Source of the DNA: Astragalus membranaceus
Lineage: Eukaryota; Streptophyta; Magnoliopsida; Fabales; Fabaceae
Assembly (NCBI GenBank): GCA_039519185.1
Contig: CM076849.1
Location: 108,567,806-108,631,805 of the forward strand
Direction: 5' to 3'
Length of the DNA: 64,000 bases
Below the pieces are notes generated by a model, which saw only the letters and a list, made by a program, of their open reading frames with translations, searched no databases and had not been told where the DNA came from. Position 1 is the stretch's first letter. The number at the start of each line of letters is the position of its first letter. A program made the position numbers and the translations under genes. Shown in pieces: positions 1-10,549 of this stretch.

Positions 1-169
1 CAGACCCAGGTGGTGGCAAAGATCTGCCACCAGCAACAACAACACGAGCAGGCTGAACACGACGCCTTAGGCAAGTAGAAGTCTTCCGCCTGCTAGTGCT
101 GGCGGCATCACCCGTGTCGACAGGTGGAGGAACATATGTCTCGTCATCAGATCCTGAGAGAGATGCCAT
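1..169 (-). CDS. CACTA second-gene (TNPA/Ptta-like) first exon, cut by window edge
   Basis: The reverse strand opens with an ATG at 169 and stays open for 56 codons to the window edge. The peptide is Ser/Asp rich at its start, then Pro rich, then basic with several Arg clusters. This resembles the first exon of the second gene of CACTA-2 in this window (17498 leftwards), which also has an Arg-rich patch and low-complexity Pro/Gly sequence. It lies just downstream of the TNP2 transposase gene on the same strand, the usual CACTA gene order. The role is inferred: the En/Spm accessory protein binds subterminal repeats. The rest of the gene is outside the window, so intactness cannot be judged. 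Confidence 0.5.
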   Translation of the reverse strand, partial: MASLSGSDDETYVPPPVDTGDAASTSRRKTSTCLRRRVQPARVVVAGGRSLPPPGS

Positions 170-347
170 GACTGTATCTAGATAGACATATACATTTAAA
201 CAAACAAACATACACTAAACAAGGTTAACATAAACATACTAAACAAAAATATATAAACATACTAATTAAACAAACATAAATTACACCGTTGATTAAAAAT
301 AGGTTATATAACATATATTGTTGAAACATAAATAACTAATTGGAATC

Positions 348-1135
348 TCATTCATTCTCAAAATCATCATCATCAGAGGAGTGAATTCTTGATACACCAA
401 TGTGGTCTGTTGCATCTTCATCAGCATCTTCTTCGTCATCAACTTCATCGCCGGTGTTTGGCTCATCACATAAACGAGTAATGGGTTCAACTTGAATCAC
501 TTTATTTACATTAGACATCTCTTCCATTTGATTTGGCACATCTTCCACCGTGTCATCATTTGTCTCAATGCGACCTCTTGGTTTTGTTTTAATTGCGACA
601 CACCAACCACGCATATCAGTCCGCGTTGATGGATAAGGGACATAATAGACTTGTCTCACATTTTGTGAAATGACGAACGGATCATACAGTCGATATCTAC
701 CATTCATTTTAATGTCCACTGTATTTGACTTTGGATTCACCTTTGTTCCTCGAGTAGACGGATCAAACCAATTACAATAAAAAAACCACTACCTTCTGAC
801 TAAAATCTAGATGGGGGTACGAAAGTTCATATATGTGTTGAACCACACCATAAAAATCATCTTCACCTCCTCCACTGACACCCTTCATGCACACTCCACT
901 ATTGACTGTCTCTCTGCCCCGTGTCCATTCATTGGTGTGAAATTTGTATCCATTGACAAAGTATGTGTGCCATTCTTTAACACATCTTCGAGGACCGTCT
1001 GATAGGTTCCTCAAGTGTTGGTTGGTAGGAGTTGGTGGGAGGCCATAAACATGTTGCCTAAACCATGTTGGAAAATGTGCATTAATATGAGCAGAAGATT
1101 CTTGCTCACTTACGTCCTCTGATGACAAGAATTCG
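348..1135 (-). pseudogene. CACTA-1 TNP2 transposase, C-terminal DUF4216 exon
   Basis: This is the last exon of the CACTA-1 transposase. It begins after an acceptor (TTTTTAG) at about 1136. It encodes the DUF4216-type block (HIYELSYPHLDF, then VDIKMNGRYRLYDPFV and VYYVPYPSTR) followed by an acidic Asp/Glu-rich tail ending at 348. The same blocks occur in CACTA-2 at 17682-18372. The frame is broken inside a run of seven A (779-785 on the plus strand), so the halves 772-1128 and 348-740 are in different frames. One lost or gained base in the homopolymer explains this. Confidence 0.8.
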
Positions 1136-1218
1136 CTAAAAAGAAATAATTAATTGTTACACATTTGTCTACTTTATATTAACTAATTAAGATCGATAGT
1201 TAATGTTGAGGAACATAC

Positions 1219-1530
1219 TCAATAAATGGTTGCACCTCAGTACAGTTTATCAACACATGAACATGTGCTGAACTTAACTCTTCATCTGTTAGCCAGTGAG
1301 TTGACTCCTTCCCAGATGGACGACCGGGTAGACAAAAGACAGACAAAGCTAAATGATGTCTAGGCCATTCAGTATCCATTTCATTTCGTGTACTGCTTCC
1401 AGGAGCAAACTGATCATTCTTGAAATAATAAGAACAAAAATGTGTTGTTTCACGGTGTAAGTAAGAAGAACATATCGATCCTTCAACTCTAGCTTTGTTT
1501 TTCACCGATCTTTTTGAATCACCCATGAAC
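1219..1530 (-). pseudogene. CACTA-1 TNP2 transposase, DUF4218 C-terminal exon
   Basis: Internal exon bounded by a CTAG acceptor at 1531-1534 and a GTATGT donor at 1213-1218 (minus-strand sense). It encodes a stretch beginning MGDSKRSVKNKARVEGSI, then YLHRETTHFCSYYF and ending with HVHVLINCTEVQPFIE. CACTA-2 has the same exon at 18650-18955 with the same boundaries, which supports the splice sites. This is the end of the DUF4218 region that accompanies Transposase_21 (tnp2) in plant CACTA transposases. The exon itself is open; the gene is dead because of lesions elsewhere. Confidence 0.75.
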
Positions 1531-1611
1531 CTAGAGAAAATGATATTAATTAACATAATAATTAATCATATATTTTAAACTTGTTTCTTATATTATAAAA
1601 ATTAACTGACC

Positions 1612-2296
1612 TTTCAAACCGATACATCCATCTGTATTGGACAGGTCCGCCAAGTTTAGCTTCATATGTGAGATGCACCGATAGATGCTCCATAGAATCA
1701 AACAAACCAGGCGGAAATACTCTCTCCAACTTGCATCAGATAAGTGGGATGTCTTGTTCCATTTTTGAAAGATCATCAACTTTTAGCGTTGCAGAATACA
1801 AGTTCTTAAAGTATTGACTTATTTCAACGAGCGGATTCAAAACGTGTGTTGGCAACGAACTAAAAGCGATAGGAAGTAAGCACTCCATGAATACATGATA
1901 ATCATGGCTCTTCATCCCATGCAACCTCCCATTATCCACATCCGCACATCTAGATAAATTGGAAGAATAACCGTCTGGCGTTTTCAACTCTTTTATCCAC
2001 TGATAAACTGCTTTCGCTTGTTCGGTAGATAAAGTATAATTGGCTTTGGGTTTCAAAGTCCTAGTACCTTGCTCAACCAACAACAAATCCTTTCGTCTAC
2101 AGTAATGATCTATATCCTTCCTAGCTTTCTCATTGTCTTTCTTTTTGCCTTTCACGTTCATGACAGTGTTAAATATGTTGTCAAAAAAATTCTTCTCTAT
2201 ATGCATGACATCGAGATTGTGTCTCAATAGATTATCTTTCCAATAGGGAAGTTCCCAAAAAATACTTTTTTTTGTCCAATTGTGCCATTGTCCATA
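1612..2296 (-). pseudogene. CACTA-1 TNP2 transposase, middle/DUF4218 segment downstream of the Athila insertion
   Basis: Carries the hallmark RHNLDVMHIEKNFFDNI block, then LKTPDGYSSNLSRCADVD and MKSHDYHVFMECLLPIAF, typical of TNP2 transposases. An in-frame TGA lies at about 1736, where CACTA-2 has an Ile codon in the same context; beyond it the frame continues (KLERVFPPGLFDSMEH) to a GTCAGT donor near 1611. The coding sequence is interrupted on its upstream side at 2301 by the Athila-like element. The preceding exon sequence resumes at 8963, and the 5-bp duplication GCCAT marks the join. Confidence 0.8.
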
Positions 2297-2301
2297 GCCA
2301 T

Positions 2302-3803
2302 TGATAACTCTATTTTATATAGGTTATTGGTGCTCTTAATACTTAAATCAACACAAGTTCTCAAGTAATATTCGTGCTTTATTAGGTAAATATTAGTTAT
2401 TTAGAGGAAAGAAGGGTTAGGAGCTTGTTTGTTATCATTTGACACATTTGGTGCCTTTGTGAATATATTGATGTTTTGCTTGAGTGCTGCAGCGGTAAGC
2501 TAGCGGTAGACGCTACAGCGCCTATATGACGGTGGGACATTTGGATATTTATAAAGCCACTTGCTGAAATGATGAGTCATCACCCTTATCTCTTATCCTT
2601 AGCATGACATTTCAGCACCCAAGTGGATGCTTCAAAGACACTTGGCGCCTCCTACATGTGTCCCATGTGATAGTTGGTGATTTTAATCATCACACCTTTT
2701 TGTAAAGTTGCTTTATGAATAATATCTAAGTTTTATGTTCATGAATTATTATTATTATTTTATTAAGACTTGGTTAGATTAAATTATAATAGAATTCTTC
2801 TTTAGGGAGTAACATATAGAGAGAGAGTTTTAACATGGAGGAAACCATCTTGACATTGTAGCTTTCCTCCATTGTTGTTCCACTCTTAAGCTTTTATTTT
2901 TAGTATAGTTTCTAGATTTCATTCAAGGTTTGCTCACGCCATAGCTTCATCCGTCGTATGTGACTTGGGATCAATGGAGTGTATCTTTTGCAACCATTCT
3001 CCTCTTGTCTTCCTACGGTAATATGAGCTTTTTAGTTTGTATTATGTTGATGAAACTTGTTATGAGCTAAACTTGCTGTAGTTGGATTGTTCTTAGTGTG
3101 TGCTGAACTTTGAGTAGCTTTTATGTAATATTATGATGTTTGCGTTTTATTCCTTGTGTCATAATGCTTTCAAATTTGTTTTGAGAATGGCCAACTAAAA
3201 CAAGGGGACTTTGTGGGTACAGACATGGTTCACAAAGAGAACTCAAGGAATGATATGAATGAAAACCCTTTAAAGACATTTAAAGGAAGTACTACTTAAC
3301 TCTAGACATAGGGGAGTAATAGTTCATAAGGCAAATGTTGTAAGAACTTAATATACAGGGGTAAAACTTATTTAGAGCCTAGACATAGGAGTCTTGTAAC
3401 ATAACCCTGACGATAGTGACTGAAAGGCACGCCCCCAGGCGCTACAGCGTCTACGGATTCTGAAGCGCTACAGCGCTTAACGCTACAGCGCTTAACGCTA
3501 CAGCATCTAATATTATAGAACACTACTCTTGGGAATTTACATAACTACTGAGATATCCAACTCACTCTTAAATACTTTCAATTCATTACTGTTTTCACAT
3601 CTTTACTTGTTTATTTACATTCATGTTAATCACAATGACAATACTTGTTGACAACTTGTATTTGTTACTTGTTTTTCTCACTAGCTAAATTACTAATTTA
3701 AATATAGAAGTAAACTCAACAATCTCCGTGGGAACGATCTTTACTTATCATTATATTACTTGTTGCGATTGTGTATACTTGCACATCTACTTTTCGCACA
3801 ACA
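2302..3803 (+). repeat. 5' LTR of Athila-like element
   Basis: 1502 bp, starts TGATAACT and ends CACAACA. It contains a TTA microsatellite near 2748 and several copies of CGCTACAGCG (2511-2520, 3440-3449, about 3466-3475 and 3481-3490). It has one more copy of the CGCTACAGCGCTTAA unit than the 3' LTR, which accounts for the 15-bp length difference. Confidence 0.92.
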
Positions 3804-3809
3804 AGTTTT

Positions 3810-3827
3810 TGGCGCCGTTGCCGGGGA
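3810..3827 (+). other. Primer binding site, tRNA-Asp(GUC) type
   Basis: TGGCGCCGTTGCCGGGGA lies six bases past the LTR end and is the complement of the 3' end of plant tRNA-Asp including CCA. Athila-lineage elements use this primer, so the site assigns the element even without pol. Confidence 0.92.
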
Positions 3828-4004
3828 TTGTGAAAGTTAATTTCTATTGTTTAGTTAGTAAGTTTAGTTAGTTTAATTAGATTCTTTTGTTTACTGTGTT
3901 CTGTTTTTCCAGCAATATTTTTTTTATTTTGTATTGTGTTTGTAGTGTGTTTCTCTTTGTTGTTATTTGTTTTTAGTTGAAAATTTTTTTTTCCTCTTTA
4001 TGCC

Positions 4005-4825
4005 ATGGACCATTGGAATTTTTACTCCATGCCAGCAAGGAATGCTCAACAACAATTTTTCAACTATGACTTCCATGAGGATGAACATGAAAGGGGCTGT
4101 TACGAGACAAATTTCATGCCCATGACATACCAAAATATGGATTATGGAATGGAAAATGTTGGTATGAACAAGATTCATATTCTCAAGCTCAACCCGAAGG
4201 ATTACAAGAGAACAACTCTGATCTAAAAGAACTCTTAGCTCAATTCCTTGAGGATAGAAAAGTGGATAAAGACAACTTTCAAGTGACTTGCAAGAATATA
4301 GATGCTCACTTTAAGACTATAATGGAGCATCTAAAAGAAGAGAGTTGTGTTGAAGAAGTGGTTGAGCTAGAAGAAAAGAGTTGTGTTGAAGAGGTGGTTG
4401 AGCAAAAGAAAGAAAAAAGTGTAGAGTTTGAAGATGATTGTTATCATTTGGTTAACTCTGAGGAAGAAAAAGAGAATGTAGAGTATGAGCTTGAATATGG
4501 TCATGTGGAAATTGTGGAAGAAAAACAATTTTTTTTTGTAGTTGTAGAAAAAGAAAAATTCAAAAATAGTGACAAGGAAGAGAAACCAAGGTTGAGGAAT
4601 GAAAAAAGTCATGTGACAAGTGAGACTCAACCTTTGGTACTTAAAGAAAATATCCCTCCGCAAGATGAGCTTCAATTTTTTCAAAAAATGGAGAATTCCT
4701 ATCCCAAAAGCTTATTGGTTGGGGCATGGGAACACTTGCTTCCATATGCCAAATACATGGGATTTCTAACAAAAAAGAGAAAGAGGAAGGATGATATTTT
4801 CTTCTTGTCCTATTATCCACCCTAA
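4005..4825 (+). pseudogene. Charged gag-region ORF of the Athila-like element, frameshifted
   Basis: Two overlapping plus-strand frames (4005-4226 and 4262-4825) belong together; the frame changes near 4155. The second part is strongly acidic, with repeated EESCVEEVVE-type units (4340-4410) and long Glu/Lys runs, and ends in a basic patch (KKRKRKDD). It occupies the position of gag directly after the primer site, but I see no zinc knuckle. The function is unknown. It could be a degenerate gag amino-terminal segment kept in a non-autonomous lineage. The Glu-rich composition makes database matches unreliable. Confidence 0.5.
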
Positions 4826-4839
4826 CTTGGATTTTGAAT

Positions 4840-4945
4840 GTCAAGTCTAGCTAAGGACTCTTAAACAAAGCGCTACTGGGAGGCAACCCAGATTTTTAAG
4901 ACTAATTATGTTTTCTATGTGTTTTTGTTTTTACTATTGCAGGTA
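4840..4945 (+). repeat. Intron-like module, copy 1
   Basis: Contains GGACTCTTAAACAAAGCGCT, then a hairpin-forming TGGGAGGCAACCCA, then a T-rich tract and TATTGCAG resembling a 3' splice site. The same order recurs at 5668-5765. It separates two ORFs of the Athila-like element, so it may act as a splice or processing signal; that is inference. Confidence 0.6.
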
Positions 4946-5418
4946 TGAATAAGAAGACTTGTGGTATGTATGTGCTGTCAATTATGTGGAATTCTGATGC
5001 TGTAGCGCCTTGTGCTATAGCACTCGTAGCTGAGGTGTTGAGAATGTGGTTAAAATAATTAAAAAGAAAATGATGAGAAAGATGAAGGAGAGCTTAATAA
5101 GAAAGAAGAGGGAAGTATCAAATCCAACCACCCACCCAAAACCTTTCCACCACACCTTCACCTAAACCATCACCAACCAAAGAACCATCCCCTTCACCTA
5201 GTAACACCTCCAAATTCTCACAGTTCCAGCCATTAATCTATCCTTACCTCAAGCCAAACCATAAAACCTTATTCAAATACCTTCCCCCTTTCCAAAACAA
5301 CCCACTCCACACAAGTCCCCATCTCCTAAGAAACTTCCCTCACCAAGACAAAAATCATCTCAACCTCACAAAAGAACAAGATCCACCAAAAACTCTGTCT
5401 ACCACAAAGCAACCACCA

Positions 5419-5670
5419 ATGCTAATGGAAACTAAAGTGCGGAGAATGATTGCTGTCAGAAGTGGCGCTACAGCATCAGTATCAGAAGGCAGTGCTGCAG
5501 CATCTGCTGTAGCACCAAAGAAAGTTGTAAGAACAAAAATGGTGGCCAAAAAGAGGCCAATGGTGCCTAAATATGTTTTGGAGGAACCTAATTCTGTTGT
5601 AACAAATGACTGGGTCCCCTCTCCAACCCCAGAGCCGCCATTAGCCAAAAATACCTACCACAAGACTTAG
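5419..5670 (+). CDS. Hypothetical basic Ala/Val-rich protein of the Athila-like element
   Basis: An 83-codon ORF (ATG at 5419, stop before 5671) lies between the two repeated intron-like modules. It is basic, with two Ala-rich patches. These patches are encoded by copies of the GCTACAGC / GCTGTAGC motif that also fills the LTRs. The C-terminal half (KRPMVPKYVLEEPN) is more ordinary in composition. I recognise no family. The upstream sequence is Pro/Ser/Lys rich in another frame, so a longer ancestral frame was probably broken. Whether it is translated is unknown. Confidence 0.35.
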   Translation: MLMETKVRRMIAVRSGATASVSEGSAAASAVAPKKVVRTKMVAKKRPMVPKYVLEEPNSVVTNDWVPSPTPEPPLAKNTYHKT

Positions 5671-5765
5671 TCTGGCTGAGGACTCTTAAACAAAGCGCTC
5701 TTGGGAGGCAACCCAAGGTTCTTAAATTAACTTCTTTTGTGTTTTTAATTTTTCTTTTGTGCAGG
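5665..5765 (+). repeat. Intron-like module, copy 2
   Basis: Second copy of GGACTCTTAAACAAAGCGCT, then TTGGGAGGCAACCCAA (a 5-bp stem hairpin), then a T-rich tract and TTGTGCAG. It matches the copy at 4840-4945 in order and spacing, which shows an internal duplication about 825 bp apart. Confidence 0.6.
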
Positions 5766-5770
5766 AGTGA

Positions 5771-6136
5771 ATTTTGGGAAGTGAGAAAAGAAGCCACCAA
5801 AGGAAAAACCCTGGGACCAAGTTGGCAGATGACCATCCACTAGAAGAAGTGCCAGTTAGCGCTGTAGCGGCTGATGCTACAGCGCCTAAAGCAGCAGAAA
5901 AGCTGACTGAGATGAAAGCTTACAAGAAAGCAGATGATCCCCAGAATGAGGCTATAGCACCTAGCGCTGTAGCGGCAGAAAAAAAATCCAGGAGCAGAGC
6001 CACCACAGTGCCCACCAGAGCAAGCAAAAGACTCAAATCTGGGTTAGCAAACAGTACTCTAACCCTTCTAAAAAAATGTTGTTTGTCTATTTTCAATAAA
6101 CCTGTTAGGCGCTATAGCGTCTGTTCTTGCATCTAA
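5771..6136 (+). CDS. Hypothetical Ala/Lys-rich ORF of the Athila-like element
   Basis: Open from the stop at 5768 to a stop near 6136, directly after the second intron-like module. There is no ATG before about 5911, so it would need splicing or a non-AUG start. It encodes a basic, Ala-rich product with blocks such as SAVAADATAP and a basic region ending SKRLKSG. As in the previous ORF, the Ala-rich blocks coincide with the CGCTGTAGCG / GCTACAGCG motif. I recognise no domain. It may be an exon or simply non-coding repeat-rich DNA. Confidence 0.3.
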   Translation: MLGSEKRSHQRKNPGTKLADDHPLEEVPVSAVAADATAPKAAEKLTEMKAYKKADDPQNEAIAPSAVAAEKKSRSRATTVPTRASKRLKSGLANSTLTLLKKCCLSIFNKPVRRYSVCSCI

Positions 6137-7470
6137 CAGTATGTTTAGAGTTTTATTTCTGTTGTTTTTAATTCTGTTGAGTTTTAGTTATAGGTCTCTC
6201 CCATTAGAATTGCATGAGTAGTGGAAACACTGCTAGGTCTTAAGTTGGGGGGAGGACCGTAAATGTGTTTAATGTTATATGTGAAATGTTAATGTTATGT
6301 GTTTAATGTTATGTTTGTTGAATAAAAAGCATGATCAGTTGCAATTCCTAGTTTTTCAATAATAGAATATGTTTCTTCTTGGGCTAAATTTAATGATGAT
6401 TATGTGTTTTGAGTAGAGTAGCCTTGTTTGAACAATGACTAGTCTTATTGCTGCTCCTACACAAAACTCTAGGCTTAGCAAAGAACCTAGTTAGCTCCGA
6501 CTGATAAGGTTTAGTCAAGTTTTTACTAAAAATTGAGAGTAGCATTTGAAGCTAAGTTTGGGGGTGCATCGGTTATGTTAAGGCTAGGAACAAAGAAGAT
6601 AGTTTGGTCACTGCAAAACGAAACAAAAGTGTGCAAATGGTCTTGAAAAAAAAAGTTGCAAAATGTCTAAAATAATTTGCTGAGCTGTTCCAAGAATGCA
6701 TGAAAAGAAAAAGAAAAAGAAATGCAAATAAGGAGCTCAGTAATAAAGGCAGCAACTAGTTTTGTTCATCAAATTGCCAGCGCTGCAGCGTCTAAACGCT
6801 ACAGCGTCTGAGAAATCACCAAATCAAAATATTTTGCACTGACCAATGAGCTAAATTGCCTAATCAAAGCCCTTTGTTGTGCTTTGAAGCCCCTCAAGTC
6901 TTTTGTGAAGTTTTTAGTGTACTCCCCTTTTTGAAAAATTCTTTGGCTAAACCAAAAGAAGGCCACTCTTTCCAAGGCTAGGAGAAATGTTGAAACTAGC
7001 TAGGAACTAAACTAAGCCTAGTAGGCACACACTCACAATTGAGCAGTAATAATTCTAGATGTTGTGAAAAACAATGGCGTGTGTGTGTGTTGGGTGTGAA
7101 TCTGAAAGTTTGGCCCACTAAAAACATTTTTGAAAAGTTGTTTGATTTAGGAATGCAACTGACCTTGTCTTTCTATGTTGTTGTTATTCTATTTTAAGTT
7201 AGTTTGTTTATCTTTATAATGTGTTATTACTTGGGGACAAGCGATAGTTTAAGTTTGGGGTGTGATAACTCTTATCTATAAGAGTTATTTATGCTTTCTA
7301 GACTTAAACAAATGTGAGTTCTGAAGTAATAATAATTTTTTTTTTAGAAAGATATTGTTGTTGTCTTGTTTGTGCATTTAATCTATGTAATTGTTTCATT
7401 GTTTTTGTGTTGTTTGTTCTTTATCAATCGTCATTACATGAGGACAAGCAATGGTTTAAGTTTGGGGGTG
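6137..7470 (+). other. Non-coding 3' interior of Athila-like element with several polypurine-like tracts
   Basis: No convincing gene. Purine tracts of the form TAAGTT(T)GGGGG occur near 6241, 6552, 7251 and 7458. The last one abuts the 3' LTR and is the functional polypurine tract. The stretch at 7231-7330 repeats the tract plus a diverged LTR start (TGATAACTCTTATCTATAAG). A copy of CGCTGCAGCG and one of CGCTACAGCG lie at about 6779-6806. Confidence 0.6.
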
Positions 7471-8957
7471 TGATAACTCTATTTTATATAGGTTATTGGT
7501 GCTCTTAATACTTAAATCAACACAAGTTCTCAAGTAATATTCGTGCTTTATTAAGTAAATATTAGTTATTTAGAGGAAAGAAGGGTTAGGAGCTTGTTTG
7601 TTATCATTTGACACATCTGGTGCCTTTGTGAATATATTGATGTTTTGCTTGAGTGCTGCAGCGGTAAGCTAGCGGTAGACGCTACAGCGCCTATATGACG
7701 GTGGGACATTTGGATATTTATAAAGCCACTTGCTGAAATGATGAGTCATCACCCTTATCTCTTATCCTTAGCATGACATTTCAGCACCCAAGTGGATGCT
7801 TCAAAGACACTTGGCGCCTCCTACATGTGTCCCATGTGATAGTTGGTGATTTTAATCATCACACCTTTTTGTAAAGTAGCTTTATGAATAATATCTAAGT
7901 TTTATGATCATGAATTATTATTATTATTTTATTAAGACTTGGTTAGATTAAATTATAATAGAATGCTTCTTTAGAGAGTAACATACAGAGAGAGAGTTTT
8001 AACATGGAGGAAACCATCTTGACAGTGTAGCTTTCCTCCATTGTTATTCCACTCTTAAGCTTTTATTTTTAGTATAGTTTCTAGATTTCATTCAAGGTTT
8101 GCTCACGCCATAGCTTCATTCGTCGTATGTGACTTGGGATCAATGGAGTGTATCTTTTGCAACCATTCTCCTCTTGTCTTCCTACGGTAATATGAGCTTT
8201 TTAGTTTGTATAATGTTGATGAAACTTGTTATGAGCTAAACTTGCTGTAGTTGGATTGTTCTTAGTGTGTGATGAACTTTGAGTAGCTTTTATGTAATAT
8301 TATGATGTTTGCGTTTTATTCCTTATGTCATAATGCTTTCAACTTTGTTTTGGGAATGGCCAACTAAAACAAGGGGACTTTGTGGGTACAGACATGGTTC
8401 ACAAAGAGAACTCAAGGAATGATATGAATGAAAACCCTTTAAAGACATTTAAAGGAAGTACTACTTAACTCTAGACATAGGGGAGTAATAGTTCATAAGG
8501 CAAATGTTATAAGAACTTAATATACAGGGGTAAAACTTATTTAGAGCCTAGACATAGGAATCTTGTAACATAACCTTGACGATAGTGACTGAAAGGCACG
8601 CCCCCAGGCGCTACAGCGTCTACGGATTCTGAAGCGCTACAGTGCTTAACGCTACAGCATCTAATATTATAGAACACTACTCTTGGGAATTTACATAACT
8701 ATTGAGCTATCCAACTCACTCTTAAATACTTTCAATTCATTACTGTTTTCACATCTTTACTTGTTTATTTACATTCATGTTAATCACAATGACAATACTT
8801 GTTGACAACTTGTATTTGTTACTTGTTTTTCTCACTAGCTAAATTACTAATTTAAATATAGAAGTAAACTCAACAATCTCCGTGGGAACGATCTTTACTT
8901 ATCATTATATTACTTGTTGCGATTGTGTATAATTGCACATCTACTTTTCGCACAACA
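7471..8957 (+). repeat. 3' LTR of Athila-like element
   Basis: 1487 bp, same ends as the 5' LTR and followed by the target duplication GCCAT (8958-8962). It lacks one 15-bp CGCTACAGCGCTTAA unit and shows scattered single-base differences from the 5' copy. Confidence 0.92.
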
Positions 8958-8962
8958 GCCAT

Positions 8963-9743
8963 CTGGACGAGAAACAACACCCGCTACGACTTCCACAGGA
9001 CGGATATCCCTAACACTATTCCAAACTTTCTCTGGTGTCAACTTACGATGAGGTCCAGCTATTTCAACATTTCCCTTGATGAACGCATACTTCTGCTTTC
9101 TAAATGGGTGATCCATAGGTAAGAACCTACGGTGCGAGTCAAACCATGAAGTTTTTCCTCCGTATTTAAGACTAAAAGCCTTTGTGTCAACCATGCAAAT
9201 CGGACACGCCATCTTACCATGTGTCCCCCATCCAGACAACATTCCATAGGCAGGGAAGTCATTAATGGTCCACATCAAAGCCGCCCTCATCACAAAATTT
9301 TGTTTGCGTGCTGCATCGTAAGTTAAAACACCATTCCACAATCTTTTTAGGTCATCAATCAAAGGTTGCAAATATATGTCAATACCAGCTGTCGGATTAC
9401 TTGGCCCTGGAATAATAGAATTTAAAAACATGTATGGTTTAGACATACACATTTCTAGAGGAAGGTTGTATGGGGTAACAATAACTGGCCAACATGAATA
9501 CGGTGTTGCCGAGGCTTGAATATATGGTGTGAAACCATCAGAGCATAAACCAAGCCGAACATTGCGTGGATCACTGGCAAAATCTGGATGAACACGATCA
9601 AAATGCTTCCAAGCTTCACCATCAGATGGGTGACGTAATTCACCAGAATTATTTCTATTTTGATGGTGCCAGGTCATTTTACCCGCGGTCTCCATTGAAG
9701 TAAACATCCTCCGTAGCCTTGGTATAAGCGGCAGATAGAACAT
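8963..9743 (-). pseudogene. CACTA-1 TNP2 transposase core, upstream of the Athila insertion
   Basis: This minus-strand frame carries the Transposase_21 (tnp2) core: DGEAWKHFDRVHPDFA, VRLGLCSDGFTPYIQAS, SCWPVIVTPYNLPLEMCM and FPAYGMLSGWGTHGKMACP, then a Cys pair and HRRFLPMDHPFRK. In this superfamily the core supplies the DDE-type catalytic residues that cut the element ends in the nucleus. The frame is cut at 8962 by the retroelement; its continuation lies at 2296. A stop (TGA) at about 9750 separates it from the amino-terminal part. The match to CACTA-2 (19683-20420) is nearly complete along the segment. Confidence 0.88.
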
Positions 9744-9772
9744 TGCTTTTCATCGAACCGGTTTTCCTCTGC

Positions 9773-10549
9773 TCATCCCTTTCCTACTGGCACGATAGTG
9801 TGGCTCTCCACACAACTTGCATTCCGACAACTCTCCATCATTCCTTTGGATTTTAAGCCAAGCTTCGATACCAGTCTTTTAGCTTCATAATAACTTTGCG
9901 GCAAAAGCCCTCTAATGGGGGTTGCATCCAACATCATTTTGGTCATATATTCCATGCACAACTCAGTAACATTAAATTGAGACTTAAGACCCAACAACCG
10001 AACACACATTGATAATTTTGAGTCGTTGGATCCTTCAAATAATGGTTTATTTGTCTCACTCAAATACATGTAAAACCTTTGAGCTTCCTCATTTGGAACT
10101 TCTTCAGCATCATATTCTGGTTCTTCAAAATCCAAATTTACTCCAACAGCGACAGATATCATTCCCTGATAAACATATAACGGTTGTATAATTTGACCTT
10201 CAGATGTCGTAGTCGCTGGATAACTACTTGATGTGGGAGCTACTACTTCAACCGGAACATTAACTGCAGGAACTGCAGCTACCGATACCCCTGATCCTAC
10301 TTCCCCGTGACGAGTCCATATCCAATAATTTGGCCTAAACCCATTATTGTACAAATCAAGTCTAACTTCATCTTCATTTTTTATAAATCGAAAGGAACAT
10401 TTCAAGCACGGACATCTACTACTGCCTTGTCGCGCAAATTCTTCTTGGGCCTTAGCACAAAAAATAAACTCTTCTACTCCTTCTACAAAACGTCGCTTTA
10501 AACCGGATCTTCCACGAAACAATCGATCATACATCCAACAACGACCCAT
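9773..10549 (-). pseudogene. CACTA-1 TNP2 transposase, amino-terminal transposase-associated domain
   Basis: Start ATG at 10549 (MGRCWMYDRLFRGR). The first ~90 residues form the transposase-associated domain, with CPCLKC and LYNNGFRPNYWIW, the usual amino end of plant CACTA transposases. A Ser/Thr/Pro linker and an acidic region follow. The zinc-binding ECKLCGEPHYR block just downstream is in another frame (shift near 9830) and is followed by a TGA near 9750, so the gene is broken independently of the retroelement insertion. The DNA upstream (10550 onwards) is AT-rich leader. Confidence 0.85.

Larger units (their letters stand above)
2302..8957 (+). mobile_element. Non-autonomous Athila-like Ty3/gypsy LTR retrotransposon inside the CACTA-1 transposase
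   Basis: Two long direct repeats (2302-3803 and 7471-8957) begin TGATAACTCT and end GCACAACA. Both sides carry the same 5-bp target duplication GCCAT (2297-2301, 8958-8962). The primer site TGGCGCCGTTGCCGGGGA (3810-3827) is complementary to the 3' end of plant tRNA-Asp(GUC), the primer known for Athila elements. A purine-rich tract ends at 7470. The 3.7-kb interior has no reverse transcriptase, integrase or protease that I can find, only short charged ORFs. The LTRs differ by a 15-bp repeat unit and a few substitutions, so the insertion is fairly recent. Retroviral-type enzymes must come from another element. Confidence 0.92.

Noticed and set aside
1588..1779. 63-codon minus-strand ORF
   Set aside because: Wrong-frame shadow of the transposase segment that reads KLERVFPPGLFDSMEH in the coding frame.
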